Positions 45,418-54,858 are shown, counted from the first letter of the stretch. The stretch is 64,000 nt of DNA from DASXKD01 sp963707905 (GCA_963707905.1 CAVPSA010000047.1:156170-220169), one strand, 5' to 3'. Translations and numbers: made by a program. The notes: a model not told the origin generated them from the sequence alone.

Positions 45418-46176
45418 TCAAGGCGGTGTTACCAGGTCACCGACCCGGATACGGCCGGGCTGGATTGTTTCGCACCAGACGCCGAAGGTGATGTCGTTCT
45501 TGCCGCGGAGCCGGGCCAGCGCGTGCAGGATACGCGCGTCAGTCGCGCCTGAATCGGGGTTGCGAGTGGTGACGACGCAGCGCGGCACGGGCGCGAGGAC
45601 GCCCAGCGTCACGTCTCCGATGGTCACCTGCTGCCCGCTCCAGCTGTGCTCCGCCCAGGGATCAGCGCCGGTGACCGTGATGGTCATGCGGAATCGGCGC
45701 GGGTCAGGAACCGTGCCGCTGAACTCCGCGGCGAGCGCGTGCAGCGATGCCCCGGACATCAGCGTCACGGGACGATCATCGCTGCCGAGGTGGTCTGCGG
45801 CACGCTTGAACAGGTGGACGGCCCGGCCGAGGTAGCCGGACAGCGCGGCGCTCAGCGGCCCGGGTATGACTCGCCCGGGTATTTCCCGGCCGTCATACAT
45901 CCTGGTAGCAGCGGCGGTCCCGGGCCCGGGCGCGTCCTGGACGACGCTGCCGTCAGGAAAACGCAATGCCAGGAGGTTCCGGGCCGGTTCCCAGCAGGGC
46001 TCGATCCTTAGCAGGCCCGGGTTCCGGGCGGTCAGCAGCAGCTTGCAATCATCATCGACGATGAGGAATTCACGGTCACCTGATACGCCGTTGTGACCGA
46101 GATGGACCTCCGTGCTGCGCTGCAGCCGCATGCCCTTGACCGGCGCGATCGCCAGCTCGGAAACGGTGACCGGCAA
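45418..46176 (-). CDS. MOSC domain protein
   Basis: 252 residues from the TTG at 46176, chosen because an AGGAGG site precedes it by 9 bases; the frame is open to 46224. MOSC_N beta-barrel at the start (VSELAIAPVKGMRLQRSTEV, GDREFLIVDDD) and MOSC domain with PRRFRMTITVTGADPWAEHS and the Cys-containing PVPRCVVTTRNPDSG. MOSC proteins handle molybdenum-cofactor sulfur or act in mARC-like reductions. The conserved Cys is present. Confidence 0.87.
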   Translation of the reverse strand: MPVTVSELAIAPVKGMRLQRSTEVHLGHNGVSGDREFLIVDDDCKLLLTARNPGLLRIEPCWEPARNLLALRFPDGSVVQDAPGPGTAAATRMYDGREIPGRVIPGPLSAALSGYLGRAVHLFKRAADHLGSDDRPVTLMSGASLHALAAEFSGTVPDPRRFRMTITVTGADPWAEHSWSGQQVTIGDVTLGVLAPVPRCVVTTRNPDSGATDARILHALARLRGKNDITFGVWCETIQPGRIRVGDLVTPP

Positions 46177-46358
46177 CCCTGCACACCTCCTGCCTACGAC
46201 GGTAACAGCTGGTGGCGCTGACACCGGCGCCTCGGCGGCCGCTGCCCCGCCGCCAGGTGGTCAGGGTGCGTGAACCCGATCTCGCCGGTCGCAGAGACGA
46301 GTCCATCTTTCGCGAATGCGCGCCCGGCTTCCTCGCGGCCGGGGTGGCAGGCCCTTTG

Positions 46359-47690
46359 TCAGTCGCTGGTGGTGCAGGTCGCTCCCCCGACCGTCACGGT
46401 GATCCGCGCGCCGGGCGGGGGGCCGTTGAGGTAGATCAGTGCGTACCCGGAGCCGTTGGTCTGGTAGGTGTGTGAGTACCCTCCGGCGGTCGCGGTGGCG
46501 TTCCGGTAGGGCTGGTTGGAGTGCACGTAGACGTTGTTCTCGTCGTCGGCGGCGTTGTAGACGCTCGCGGTGGCGGTGCACGATGCGCCCTTTGCCCGGG
46601 CCGGCCGGGACGCGGTCGCGGGGGAGTAGCGTGCGGCTCCGGCGTAATCCCCGGTGAGCGTGGCGCTGATAGCGGCCACGACTGCCTGGTCTCGGGTAAG
46701 GATGCCTAGTTCCCTGTTGTAGTCGAGGCTGGCAACAGAGAAGTTCTGCGACCCCACCAGCACCCGCTGGCCGGGCAGGCCGGCGTCGGCGGCGATCGCC
46801 TTCGCATGGATGTACCGGGCGCTGCTGCTGTCGGGGTAGAGCCGGATATGCGCGCCGGCCCGGGCCAGTTCGGTGAGGGCCTGATCCCATTCGGGGTCGG
46901 CGGTCATGACGATCTTGACGTCCACGCCGCGTCGGGCCGCGGCTGCCAGGGCGCCGGTGACGGCTGGGTCGTCCATCTCCTCGGCTTCCACGGCAAGGGT
47001 GCGGGTGGCCCCGTTGATGACCGACAGGACCGACCCTTGCGCGCTGGTCGGTGACCACACCAGGTCGGTACCGTCCGGTGGGGTGATGGCGCGGCCGGCG
47101 AAGTCGGCGTTGAAGGTGGCGCGGATGGCGGCGACGTCGGCACGGTTGGTGTCGATGACGGCGAAGTCCCGGGTGCCGTCGTAGTCGTCGGCGACGAGGT
47201 TTCCGGTCATGATGACCGAGGTTGTGCCGTCGACGGTGAGGGTCTTCTGGTGATAGGTGGTGCCGGCCGGGGCCCATCGGACGTGGACGCCGTGGGCGGA
47301 AAGGTAGTCGTAGGCGCCGCGGTTGCGGGACTTCTCCAGGTGCTGATCGAGGATCACCCGGACGTCCACAGCGTGGGCGGCATCCGCGGCCAGGTCCGCT
47401 TCGGCCGTGGGATCGGCCAGTTCGTACATGGTCAGCTCCACCGAGGAACGCGCCCTGGTTATGAGCCGGTAGATCGGCCTGATCCCGTCCTCAGGCTCGG
47501 TCAGCGTCCGCAGGAACACACCACGCGATGCCTGCGTCTTGTGGCTGGCCGCGGTCGCCGCAGGCCGCGCTGGCGCCGGTGACAGGCTCGACGCTGCACC
47601 CCCAGTCCGCTGTGGCAGGGCGGCATTACCGCACCCGCCGGCGGCGGCCAGCACCGCAGCGGTGAGCATGATCAGGATTGTGCGACGCAA
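46359..47690 (-). CDS. Secreted phospholipase D-like lipoprotein
   Basis: 443 residues; the start is a TTG at 47690 with GGAG upstream. Signal peptide with lipobox LAAAGGC (Cys20), then two PLD half-domains, each with an HKD-type motif: YHQKTLTVDGTTSVIMTGN (about residues 146-164) and YIHAKAIAADAG followed by GSQNFS. Residues from about 365 to the end look like a beta-sandwich binding domain (VYNAADDENNVYVHSNQP). The catalytic histidines and lysines are both present. Substrate may be phospholipid or nucleic acid. Confidence 0.87.
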   Translation of the reverse strand: MRRTILIMLTAAVLAAAGGCGNAALPQRTGGAASSLSPAPARPAATAASHKTQASRGVFLRTLTEPEDGIRPIYRLITRARSSVELTMYELADPTAEADLAADAAHAVDVRVILDQHLEKSRNRGAYDYLSAHGVHVRWAPAGTTYHQKTLTVDGTTSVIMTGNLVADDYDGTRDFAVIDTNRADVAAIRATFNADFAGRAITPPDGTDLVWSPTSAQGSVLSVINGATRTLAVEAEEMDDPAVTGALAAAARRGVDVKIVMTADPEWDQALTELARAGAHIRLYPDSSSARYIHAKAIAADAGLPGQRVLVGSQNFSVASLDYNRELGILTRDQAVVAAISATLTGDYAGAARYSPATASRPARAKGASCTATASVYNAADDENNVYVHSNQPYRNATATAGGYSHTYQTNGSGYALIYLNGPPPGARITVTVGGATCTTSD

Positions 47691-47939
47691 GTCAACGTGC
47701 TCCGCCCCCCGGGAATCTCCCGGCCCCGGCCAAATCTAGATCGGACCACAGGGCATTCGCTGCACGTCTGCACAGTCACCGGCGGCCGGGTGGCCCACAA
47801 CGCCGTGTTCGCTGGTCCCGGCGTGTTGAGGCGTTCGGCCTGCCCGGACAGATCTCTGCCGGGCAATCCCGCCGGCCGCGATGAGTCGCGGTGCTGCCGC
47901 CGGTATGTACCGGTGAGCATCGACCGAAGGGAAGCCACG

Positions 47940-48494
47940 GTGAGCGTTATCGTCATCGAATTCATCACCCTGGATGGGATCGTCACCGACCCGGATGGGT
48001 CTGGGGGCACTCCAGCCGGCGGCTGGGCGTTCCGGCACGGCGCCGAAGCGGTCGCCGGGGACAAGTTCCGGCTCGGCAGCGTGCTGGATGAGGGAGTCCT
48101 GCTGCTGGGCCGCAAGACATGGGAGCTGTTCTCCCGGATCTGGCCTGGGCGCGGCGACCCGTTCTCGGCCCGGATGAACGCCGTGCCGAAACTGGTCGCC
48201 ACCCGCACCCTGACCGGCACCTCGGCGTGGGCGAACTCACAAGCCGTGGACGGCGACATCATCGACGCGGTCAAGCGCCAGCGGCGGGACGTAATCATCG
48301 CCGGCAGCCTGAGCATCGTGCACACACTTATGGCCAGCGACCTGATCGACGAGTACCGGCTGCTGACCTTCCCCACCATCCTCGGCACCGGCGAGCGGCT
48401 GTTTCCGGCCGGCCCGCCCGCCGACCTGGAGCTCGTGTCGGCCGGGCAGGCCGGTGCCGCGGTCTTGGCGCGGTACCGCAGGGCGGCACGATGA
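47940..48494 (+). CDS. Dihydrofolate reductase-like (RibD C-terminal) protein
   Basis: 184 residues from the GTG at 47940, with AAGGGAAG upstream. EFITLDGIVTDPDG at the start, GVLLLGRKTWELFSRIWPG and a C-terminal LLTFPTILGTGERLFP are hallmarks of the RibD_C/DHFR-like group common in actinobacteria. The substrate is unknown. The next reading frame overlaps its stop by ATGA. Confidence 0.85.
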   Translation: MSVIVIEFITLDGIVTDPDGSGGTPAGGWAFRHGAEAVAGDKFRLGSVLDEGVLLLGRKTWELFSRIWPGRGDPFSARMNAVPKLVATRTLTGTSAWANSQAVDGDIIDAVKRQRRDVIIAGSLSIVHTLMASDLIDEYRLLTFPTILGTGERLFPAGPPADLELVSAGQAGAAVLARYRRAAR

Positions 48495-48730
48495 CCGCGC
48501 GCTCCCTGGCCCGATACGAGGTGCCAGCGGATCCCGTGGATTTCGGCCAGCACTACCGTGAGGTGCACATCCCGCTCCCGCGCCAGCTTCCGGCACGGCG
48601 CGGCCTCACCAGAGGCCGGGAACCAGCCGATGAGTACGGCTGGCGTACCGCGTGTACTCCGGGCCGAGGGTGGTGGCCAGTGCTGCCTCTTCGACGTGGA
48701 TGCGGACGAGGACCGCGAGCAACGGGATGA
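48491..48730 (+). pseudogene. EthD-like protein, 3' truncated
   Basis: The ATG at 48491 overlaps the DHFR-like stop (ATGA). The first 35 or so residues (SLARYEVPADPVDFGQHYRE then VHIPLPRQLP) look like the start of an EthD-domain protein, which is normally about 100 residues. After about 48600 the frame reads into the antisense of the ICMT-like gene and loses similarity. The rest of the domain appears to have been replaced. Confidence 0.5.
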
Positions 48731-49184
48731 ACAAGAGGGCGAGGACGCTCAGCCAGTTGTCGAGGGCGATGCCGACGCCGAGAAAGGCAACCAGGCCGCC
48801 GGTGTAGCTGGGGTGCCGGAGCAGCCGGTACGGGCCGGATGCGACCACCCGGTGGCCATCCTGAATGACGACGACGAACTTGAACAGGCGGCCGAGGGTC
48901 AGGATCGCCCAGGTCCGCAGCGCCACGCCGGCCGCGAGCACGACCAGCCCGGCCGCGACTGGCGCCCAGCCGCCGCCGAGGACCGCAGAGTGCACCCGTG
49001 CGCCCCGGAATCCGAGGTTGACTCCGGCTGCGACTGCGGCGATGACCAGCCCGAACGTCCAGTCGAATGCGGTTCGCCCACCCATGTTGCGCAGCCGGAG
49101 CACAATCTCGATGGCGGTCCAGCCGATCAGCATGGCCTCCAGCAGCAGGTGGGCAGTGCCGGGGTGAATGGCGAGCGGGTTCAT
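48606..49184 (-). CDS. ICMT-like membrane methyltransferase
   Basis: 192 residues. Four to five hydrophobic segments; the C-terminal half has VVASGPYRLLRHPSYTGGL and a tail with LGPEYTRYASRTHRLVPGL, typical of the isoprenylcysteine carboxyl methyltransferase/PEMT superfamily, where this stretch binds SAM. The substrate in bacteria is generally unknown. It shares sequence space with the truncated EthD-like frame on the other strand. Confidence 0.88.
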   Translation of the reverse strand: MNPLAIHPGTAHLLLEAMLIGWTAIEIVLRLRNMGGRTAFDWTFGLVIAAVAAGVNLGFRGARVHSAVLGGGWAPVAAGLVVLAAGVALRTWAILTLGRLFKFVVVIQDGHRVVASGPYRLLRHPSYTGGLVAFLGVGIALDNWLSVLALLFIPLLAVLVRIHVEEAALATTLGPEYTRYASRTHRLVPGLW

Positions 49185-49317
49185 GGCATTCTCCCTGCGT
49201 GAGCTGTACCGGCTTGCTTACGTGAAAGCCTGCGCCGCAAATCCCGCCTGGTCGTCGTCCGCCGGTCGCCTCCGCGCGTGATGCTTTGGTATGACGCTGG
49301 GTTCCGTCGAGGTGGTC

Positions 49318-50322
49318 TCAGGTGGCAGGAGCCGAGGCAAAGAGGTTGAGCCCGAGCGCTTCGGAGAGGTATCTGGTGATGCGCTGCCCCCGAACGCTGT
49401 TTCCTGCCGCATCGAGCGGCGGGGAGTAGGTGCCGAGGCCTCCCTTGCCCGGCGACACGGTCACGATGCCTCCCGCGACCCCGCTTTTACCCGGCAGGCC
49501 CACGTCGTAGAGCCACTGGCCAGAATGCTCGTAGAGCCCGGCCGTGGCCAGCACGGCCAGTACTCGCTTGCAATAGCGGGTGTCGATGGCTTGCTCACCG
49601 GTTACCGGATTCACTCCGCCATTCGCCAGGGTGGCCCCCATGACGGCAAGGTCCCGGGCGCTCACCCGTACCGAACATTGGCGGGTGTAGACGTCGGTGG
49701 CGAGGTTGGGGTCGCAGTACATGCGGCCGTAGCCGTCGAGGAGGTGGGCGATGCCCCGGTTGCGGTCGTTGGTCGCCGTCTCGGATTCGTAGACGCTCTC
49801 GTCCATCACCAGCCGCCGCCCGGCGAACCGCGACATCGCGGCGATGATGCTCTCGAATTTCTCGTCGGCAGTGGTGCCCGGCACCAGGCTTGTGGTGGCC
49901 ATGGCACCGGCATTGACCAGGGGATTCATAGTGCGATCGGCGTTGAGTTCGATGGCCATCACCGAGTTGAACGGCAGGCCGGTGCTGTTGACGCCTAGTT
50001 TCCGGCGCGCCTCCTCCTGCCCAAGGGTGTGACAGACCAGGGCGAAGACAAACAGCTTGGAGATGCTCTCGATGGCAAACTCCTGGTCAGCGTCGCCAAC
50101 TGAGAAGAGCCGCCCATGAACCCCGGCAACACACACGCCAAAGGCGGTGGGCGACGCGGCCGCGAGGGCAGGAATATAGTCCGCGACGGCTCCCTCGCCG
50201 AGATCACGATAGCGCTCGTAGCCGGCCGTGATGAGAGCCTGCACGTCAGTATCGGGCGGGAGCACCCCAGTCGATACTCGCTCGGTCCCGCCGGGGTCAT
50301 CGGGCAGAGGATCGCGGTCCAT
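49318..50322 (-). CDS. glsA: Glutaminase A
   Basis: 334 residues from the ATG at 50322, with AAAGGG at a better distance than for the ATG at 50328. A serine-dependent beta-lactamase-like fold: the SxxK motif is in IESISKLFVFAL (about residues 75-85), followed by NPLVNAGAMATTSL and a C-terminal GKSGVAGGIVTVSPGKGG. The enzyme hydrolyses glutamine to glutamate and ammonia. Residues and length match the family. No metabolic operon partner is evident. Confidence 0.92.
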   Translation of the reverse strand: MDRDPLPDDPGGTERVSTGVLPPDTDVQALITAGYERYRDLGEGAVADYIPALAAASPTAFGVCVAGVHGRLFSVGDADQEFAIESISKLFVFALVCHTLGQEEARRKLGVNSTGLPFNSVMAIELNADRTMNPLVNAGAMATTSLVPGTTADEKFESIIAAMSRFAGRRLVMDESVYESETATNDRNRGIAHLLDGYGRMYCDPNLATDVYTRQCSVRVSARDLAVMGATLANGGVNPVTGEQAIDTRYCKRVLAVLATAGLYEHSGQWLYDVGLPGKSGVAGGIVTVSPGKGGLGTYSPPLDAAGNSVRGQRITRYLSEALGLNLFASAPAT

Positions 50323-50482
50323 GTTCATCCCTTTGGCTGGCGGGGTACCTGCTGGCCGGCCTCCCCGATGATCGGGCTCGGCCGGACCGATGGTATCCCC
50401 CGGCCGATTCGCACCCCCGCGGCAGCGGCACTTCAACCGGAAGGGCAGCGGCGGCAACCGGGACGGCCCGGTGACAAGTAGG

Positions 50483-50743
50483 TCACGCGCCCGGCTGGAG
50501 CGCTTGTTTCACTCGTGACAGGAAGCCGGCCTGTTCGGTGTGGCTGGTGACCTTCATGCGCTGGAACTTACCGCCGAGCCTGACATCGGCGTACAGGTCA
50601 CCAGCATCCGCGTGGAAGTGAACGAACGCCCGGTCTGCCCGCGAGAAGTAGCCACGCCTGCGCTCTCGCAACTGAGGGAGCTTGCGTAGCTCCTCCAGCA
50701 GTGCCTCTATCTGATCGAGGTCTTCCGGCGCAGCATGCCGCAC
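50483..50743 (-). CDS. Small hypothetical protein
   Basis: 86 residues from the GTG at 50743. A helical N-terminus (PEDLDQIEALLEELRKLPQL) and a beta-rich part (YFSRADRAFVHFHADAGDLY, then VRLGGKFQRMKV) ending in a helix. The frame is open further upstream but without sensible sequence. The composition looks like a real soluble protein; I do not recognise the family. Confidence 0.6.
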   Translation of the reverse strand: MRHAAPEDLDQIEALLEELRKLPQLRERRRGYFSRADRAFVHFHADAGDLYADVRLGGKFQRMKVTSHTEQAGFLSRVKQALQPGA

Positions 50744-50933
50744 ACGTCGAGCATGACGTCGAACGCGAGGGCTGCGCAAGAGCCGGACTCCACGGCCGCC
50801 AGCGCCGGCCTGGTCCAGCCCGCCAGCTTCGTCCACGCCCTGGGACGCCGCCGGCCGCAGGCTGCCCGCCCTGGCGGGCTGGCCGTCGCCATCCTCGGCG
50901 CCGCCCGGCCACCGCCTCAACTGTGGGTGGCGG

Positions 50934-51881
50934 CTAGCCGCTGGCGACGTCGAGCACAATCTTGCCGCCGGGGTGCCGGCCGTCCAGTATCCGGTGCGCA
51001 TCGGCTGCCGCCGCGAGCGGGAGCGTGTGGCTGATGATGGGCCGCAGCGTGCCCCGGTCGAGCAGCGCCGCCAGCGCCCGGGTGCGATCGCCGTCGTCCT
51101 GGATGAGCACGCCGTGAAAAGTGATGTTGGTATCGAGCAGCGGGTCCAGGTCCAGCTGCGGGGTGGCGATTGCGGCGATCTGCCCGCCGGGCCGCAGCGC
51201 TGTGAGGGCGGCGGCTGCCAGCGTGCCGCCGGCCAGGTCGGCAATGGCGTCCACCGGTCCGCCTGCCAGCCTCCGGGTTCGCGATGCGACGTCCTCGCGC
51301 GCGTAGTCGACGCATGCTGCGGCGCCCAGGGCGGTCATCTGACCATGCATGGCCTGGCGGCCGGCCGCGATCGTCATGATCCCTGCGGCGGCGGCCAGCT
51401 GGAGCAGGAACAGCCCGACGCCGCCGCTGGCGCCGAGCACCAGAAGCCGGCTTCCGGCGGGCAGGCCGAGCCGGGACAGCACCAGGCATGCGGTTCCGGC
51501 GGCAAGCGGTGTGGCAGCCGCGTCGGCAAACGAGGTCGAGGGGCTAATCCGCGCGGCCAGGCCGGCCTCGACTACCGCGAGCTCGGCATACCCGCCGGCG
51601 CCGTCAGGGAAATGCGTCATCGCCATGACCCGGTCGCCAGGGACTAGGCCGCTGACCCCGGGGCCCAGGCTGTCGATTACCCCGGCGACGTCATAGCCGA
51701 GGATGCACGGCAGACGCAGCCCGGCCCAGCGGCCGTCCGCCCGGTTACCGGCGTCGACCGGGTTGACCCCGGCCGCATGCACGGCGATCCGCACCTGGCC
51801 GGGCCCGGCGACCGGATCGGCGGCCTGGCCCAGCCGGAGCTGCTCCGGCCCGCCAAACTCGCTCAGCAGCACTGCCCTCAT
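50934..51881 (-). CDS. NADPH-dependent quinone oxidoreductase-like (zinc-free MDR)
   Basis: 315 residues from the ATG at 51881, with GGAGAG upstream. Medium-chain reductase with MRAVLLSEFGGPEQLRLGQA at the N-terminus, GYDVAGVIDSLGPGVSGL, and a nucleotide-binding LVLGASGGVGLFLLQLA motif (about residues 143-159). No zinc-ligand cysteines are present, so it belongs to the quinone oxidoreductase/zeta-crystallin group. It reduces quinones or enones with NADPH. Confidence 0.9.
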   Translation of the reverse strand: MRAVLLSEFGGPEQLRLGQAADPVAGPGQVRIAVHAAGVNPVDAGNRADGRWAGLRLPCILGYDVAGVIDSLGPGVSGLVPGDRVMAMTHFPDGAGGYAELAVVEAGLAARISPSTSFADAAATPLAAGTACLVLSRLGLPAGSRLLVLGASGGVGLFLLQLAAAAGIMTIAAGRQAMHGQMTALGAAACVDYAREDVASRTRRLAGGPVDAIADLAGGTLAAAALTALRPGGQIAAIATPQLDLDPLLDTNITFHGVLIQDDGDRTRALAALLDRGTLRPIISHTLPLAAAADAHRILDGRHPGGKIVLDVASG

Positions 51882-52276
51882 CAGCAGGCCTCTCCGCGTG
51901 TGGTGATCCAGCGTCGCCGCAGCCGTCCCTGGCACGCGGCCGAGTCGGCATCATTGCATTCATTCATAGTGATCTTGGGGAAGGCCGGGCGCGATGCCGG
52001 CTGCCGCAGAACGGTGATGCGGGCTGACAACAAAGATGCTTACCGCGAAAGCGCCCGGACATCGAATCTGAGCGCGTCAAAGTGGTGCAGTCGGGCCGGC
52101 CCAGCAGCGCATACTGTCGGCCCGCGCACTCATCGGCTCACATACGGTGACGAGGCTGTGCCGCCTGACGCTCATGGCTGCCGCGGTGATGAAACGCGTG
52201 CCGCAGCCGGTCAGCGGGAACCTGTTATCCCCGGACTCGGCGGGACTCGTGCCTCAGCCTGCGGGAAGATACGTCT
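51882..52276. other. Intergenic stretch without recognised genes
   Basis: About 395 bp upstream of the quinone oxidoreductase. It is somewhat AT-richer around 51950-52080 and should contain that gene's promoter. I see no clear ORF, RNA gene or repeat in it. Confidence 0.5.
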
Positions 52277-52396
52277 ATGAGGCTGTTGACCAGGCGGGAG
52301 ATCGCCGTGAGCGGGAAGCTCACCAGCAACTGCACATGCCCGGGCTCCCCCGGTGAACTCGGCACCCACCCGAAGTCACGCCAGGAAATGGCATGA
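52277..52396 (+). CDS. 39-residue Cys-containing ORF coupled to next gene
   Basis: Starts MRLLTRREIAVSGKL and ends with a segment containing SNCTCPGSPGELGTHP. GGGAAG lies about 9 bases before the ATG. Its stop overlaps the ATG of the following gene at 52393 as ATGA, an arrangement typical of translational coupling. A C-x-C motif could bind metal. No family is recognised and the ORF is short, so it may be spurious. Confidence 0.4.
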   Translation: MRLLTRREIAVSGKLTSNCTCPGSPGELGTHPKSRQEMA

Positions 52397-53472
52397 CAGG
52401 CGGGACGCTCCGCTCTTCAGGGCGGAGCGGAAGTCAGCATCCCCCCGTGCAGGATGGCCTGGCGGGCGTGGCTGAGGAGTTGTACGCGCTCTCGCCGGGT
52501 GAGTTCACCGCCGCCCGCGACGAGCGGGTGGCCCGGGCGCGCACGTCCGGCGACCGGGATCTCGCCCGGGCCGTCGGGGCGTTGCGCCGCCCCACGGTGA
52601 GCGCGTGGCTGGTCAACCAGCTTGTCCGGGAGGCCGGGGATCAGGTGGGCGAACTGCTGGCGCTTGGCGAGTCGCTGCGCCACGCGCACCAGGACCTGGC
52701 CGGGGAGCAGGTAAGGGAACTGTCGGTGCAGCGCAGGCGGCTGGTCGCCGCCCTGGTCGCCGAGGCGAAGCGGCTCGCCGAGCGGGACGGCCGGGCGGTC
52801 GGCCTTCAGGTCGAGCGCGAGGTGGAGGCCACCCTTCAGGCGGCACTGGCCGACGCCGGTGCGGCGGCCGCGGTGCGAGCGGGCTGTCTGGCCAGCCCGC
52901 TGTCCTATGCCGGGCTTGGTGTCGGGGACGAGGCCGGTGCGGTGTCCTGGCAGCGGGCGCCGGCCAGGCAGAAGGCGCCAGCCGGGGACGAGGCACCGGC
53001 CAGGGAGAAGGCGCCGGCCAGGGAAAGGGCGCCGGCCAGTGGGAAGGCGTCTGCGCGGGAGCGGGCAGGCGGCCGGCGGAGCGCGGAGACGGCAGCCGAA
53101 CGGGAGACCCGGCTGGCCGCCGAGGAGGCGGAGCGCCAGGCCAGGCGGGCCGCGGCCGAAGCGGAGCGCCAGGCAGCCAAGATCGCGGAGGCGGAGCAGG
53201 CCGTCCGCCGCGCTGCGGATGCCGTCGCGGCCGCGGAGGCCGACCTTGCCGAGACCGAGGCGCAGTTCACCAGCGCCCGGGCCGCCCAGGAGTCTGCCCG
53301 GCAGCAGGTCGAGCGGCTCGACAGGGAACTCAGCGTGGCCATCGCGGCGGAGAGCCAGGCCAACCGCACCGCCCGTGACGCCCAGCGGGGCAAGGAGGCC
53401 GCGGCGCGGGCGGCGGACGCGGCCAAGAAGCGGCTCGCGCGGGCCCAGGCGGCCGCCGGCCGTCTCGGCTAG
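52393..53472 (+). CDS. Coiled-coil protein of unknown function
   Basis: 359 residues. The ATG at 52393 has AGGA upstream and an ATGA overlap; a GTG at 52447 is possible. A helical domain (about 20-170; LYALSPGEFTAARDERVARA, then RRPTVSAWLVNQLVREAGD) is followed by a KAPARE-like low-complexity repeat (about 190-225). A long Ala/Glu/Arg-rich coiled coil runs to the end. The N-terminal domain is common in actinobacterial proteins of unknown role. No membrane segment. Confidence 0.75.
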   Translation: MTGGTLRSSGRSGSQHPPVQDGLAGVAEELYALSPGEFTAARDERVARARTSGDRDLARAVGALRRPTVSAWLVNQLVREAGDQVGELLALGESLRHAHQDLAGEQVRELSVQRRRLVAALVAEAKRLAERDGRAVGLQVEREVEATLQAALADAGAAAAVRAGCLASPLSYAGLGVGDEAGAVSWQRAPARQKAPAGDEAPAREKAPARERAPASGKASARERAGGRRSAETAAERETRLAAEEAERQARRAAAEAERQAAKIAEAEQAVRRAADAVAAAEADLAETEAQFTSARAAQESARQQVERLDRELSVAIAAESQANRTARDAQRGKEAAARAADAAKKRLARAQAAAGRLG

Positions 53473-53660
53473 CCAGCCCGCGCCCACCGGTGCGGATGCT
53501 CGACCGCGGTCTTCCGGCCGAACCCGCCACCACCAACTGGCCGGCTTGACCGTCTTAGCTAACGCCGGGCTGAGCGAGCGACGCGCCGGCAGGGAACATT
53601 CAGGTTAATCACGGCATCCGTGACTAGACCGGGATCACCACGACAAGAAAGACAGGTGGC

Positions 53661-54662
53661 ATGCGAATGAACAGATGGGCCCGGGCCCGCAGCCCGCGAG
53701 GCTGGCTCACGGTGGTCGGCGTGGCGGCACTGGTGCTCGGGCTGACGGCCGCCGGCAGCGCGCCCGCCCGCGCCGGGGCCACCACGAGCCGGGGGCGCGA
53801 GGCAGGCAGGCCGACCCCCCGCGGCAAGCCAGGACCGCCGGGTTTCTGGTACGGCACCGACAGCTTCCCCGTGACGGTCAGCGGTTCCGCGCCCTACTCC
53901 GAGCCGCAGATCGGCGGGAAATACGGCGGCTATATCGGCATGACGGGTAACTGGGCAACGTGGCAGCACTGCGGCGACAAGGTCGCCTGGTCGGACACCA
54001 ACGCCGCGGACGCCGACACCAACTTCAGCACCTACCACCTGGGCATCGGCACCGGCGTCTACTGGTTCATGGGCGGCCCGGGCGTCGATCCGCACTATGA
54101 CGGCACCACGACCGAGGCGTACGCGTGGGGCCAGCAGCAGGCGATCCGCACGCTTTCCGATGTCGCCAAGCTCACGGTGACCTACCCGGTGATCTTCGCC
54201 GACGTCGAGATACCGGGTAACGCGCCGGGCATCAGCCCGGCCCCGGACAACGGCTGGAACTCGGTCTACACCTCACCGTGCAGCGGCAAGGTCAGCAAGA
54301 CCGGCATCTCGGCGGGTGTGGACCGGGCCGATTTCAACGGGTTCTTCGACGAAATCGCGCACGACTCCACCTTCACGCCGGGCGTCTACTCCTCGGCGCC
54401 GGTGTGGACCAGCATCTTCGGCACCGGCGGGTTCTCCCACATCAAGCACACCTTCGAGTGGACCTACCTCGGCGACACCAGCAGCCTGTCGCACACCCCC
54501 GACGGCTGGTGCCTGCGGAGCACCACCACCTGCGCGCAGTTCTATGGCGGGGTGACCAGTTCCGACAGCAACGCCGTGATGTGGCAGTGGTCTGGCGGCG
54601 GCGGCACCTTCAACGGGTTCGGCGACTTCGACCAGATCGACGCCAACCGCACCCCGGCCTAG
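53661..54662 (+). CDS. Secreted protein, GH25/DUF1906-like fold suspected
   Basis: 333 residues. Signal peptide of Tat/Sec type (basic start, hydrophobic VVGVAALVLGLTAAG, cleavage near ARAGA). The mature part has FWYGTDSFPVTVSGSAPYSE, KLTVTYPVIFADVEIPG and GVDRADFNGFFDEIAHDS, and ends in an NAVMWQWSGGGGTFNGFGDF segment. The Asp-Glu in FADVE and the terminal aromatic strand recall GH25-like or DUF1906 glycosidase barrels acting on cell walls. This is an inference; no family could be assigned with certainty. A hairpin follows. Confidence 0.6.
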   Translation: MRMNRWARARSPRGWLTVVGVAALVLGLTAAGSAPARAGATTSRGREAGRPTPRGKPGPPGFWYGTDSFPVTVSGSAPYSEPQIGGKYGGYIGMTGNWATWQHCGDKVAWSDTNAADADTNFSTYHLGIGTGVYWFMGGPGVDPHYDGTTTEAYAWGQQQAIRTLSDVAKLTVTYPVIFADVEIPGNAPGISPAPDNGWNSVYTSPCSGKVSKTGISAGVDRADFNGFFDEIAHDSTFTPGVYSSAPVWTSIFGTGGFSHIKHTFEWTYLGDTSSLSHTPDGWCLRSTTTCAQFYGGVTSSDSNAVMWQWSGGGGTFNGFGDFDQIDANRTPA

Positions 54663-54838
54663 GGATGCCCGGTGGTCACCGGCGTGCTCGCCGCGCCGGT
54701 GACCTGACCGGGCGCCCTGGCCAGGCGGCTAGGCCACCACATCCGGTCGCCGATGTCCAGGTTGAGCGCGGTGACCAGCACCGACCTGACGATGATGGTG
54801 TCGAGCAGCACGCCGAGGCTCCCCGGGGCGGCGCCCGC
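54659..54838 (-). pseudogene. C-terminal fragment of an MmpL/RND transporter
   Basis: On this strand the end of the frame reads GVLLDTIIVRSVLVTALNLD then IGDRMWWPSRLAR and stops at 54659. This is the typical last membrane segment and tail of MMPL-family transporters (DT.IVRS, WWPS). Everything upstream is gone; the haloalkane dehalogenase gene begins at 54859 on the other strand. Confidence 0.65.
54674..54704 (+). terminator. Hairpin after the secreted-protein gene
   Basis: An 11-bp perfect stem (54674-54684 with 54694-54704, GGTCACCGGCG and CGCCGGTGACC) and a 9-nt loop, 12 bp past the stop at 54662. It lies within the MmpL remnant on the other strand. Confidence 0.6.
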
Positions 54839-54858
54839 ATCGTGCCGCGTGGGAGCAT

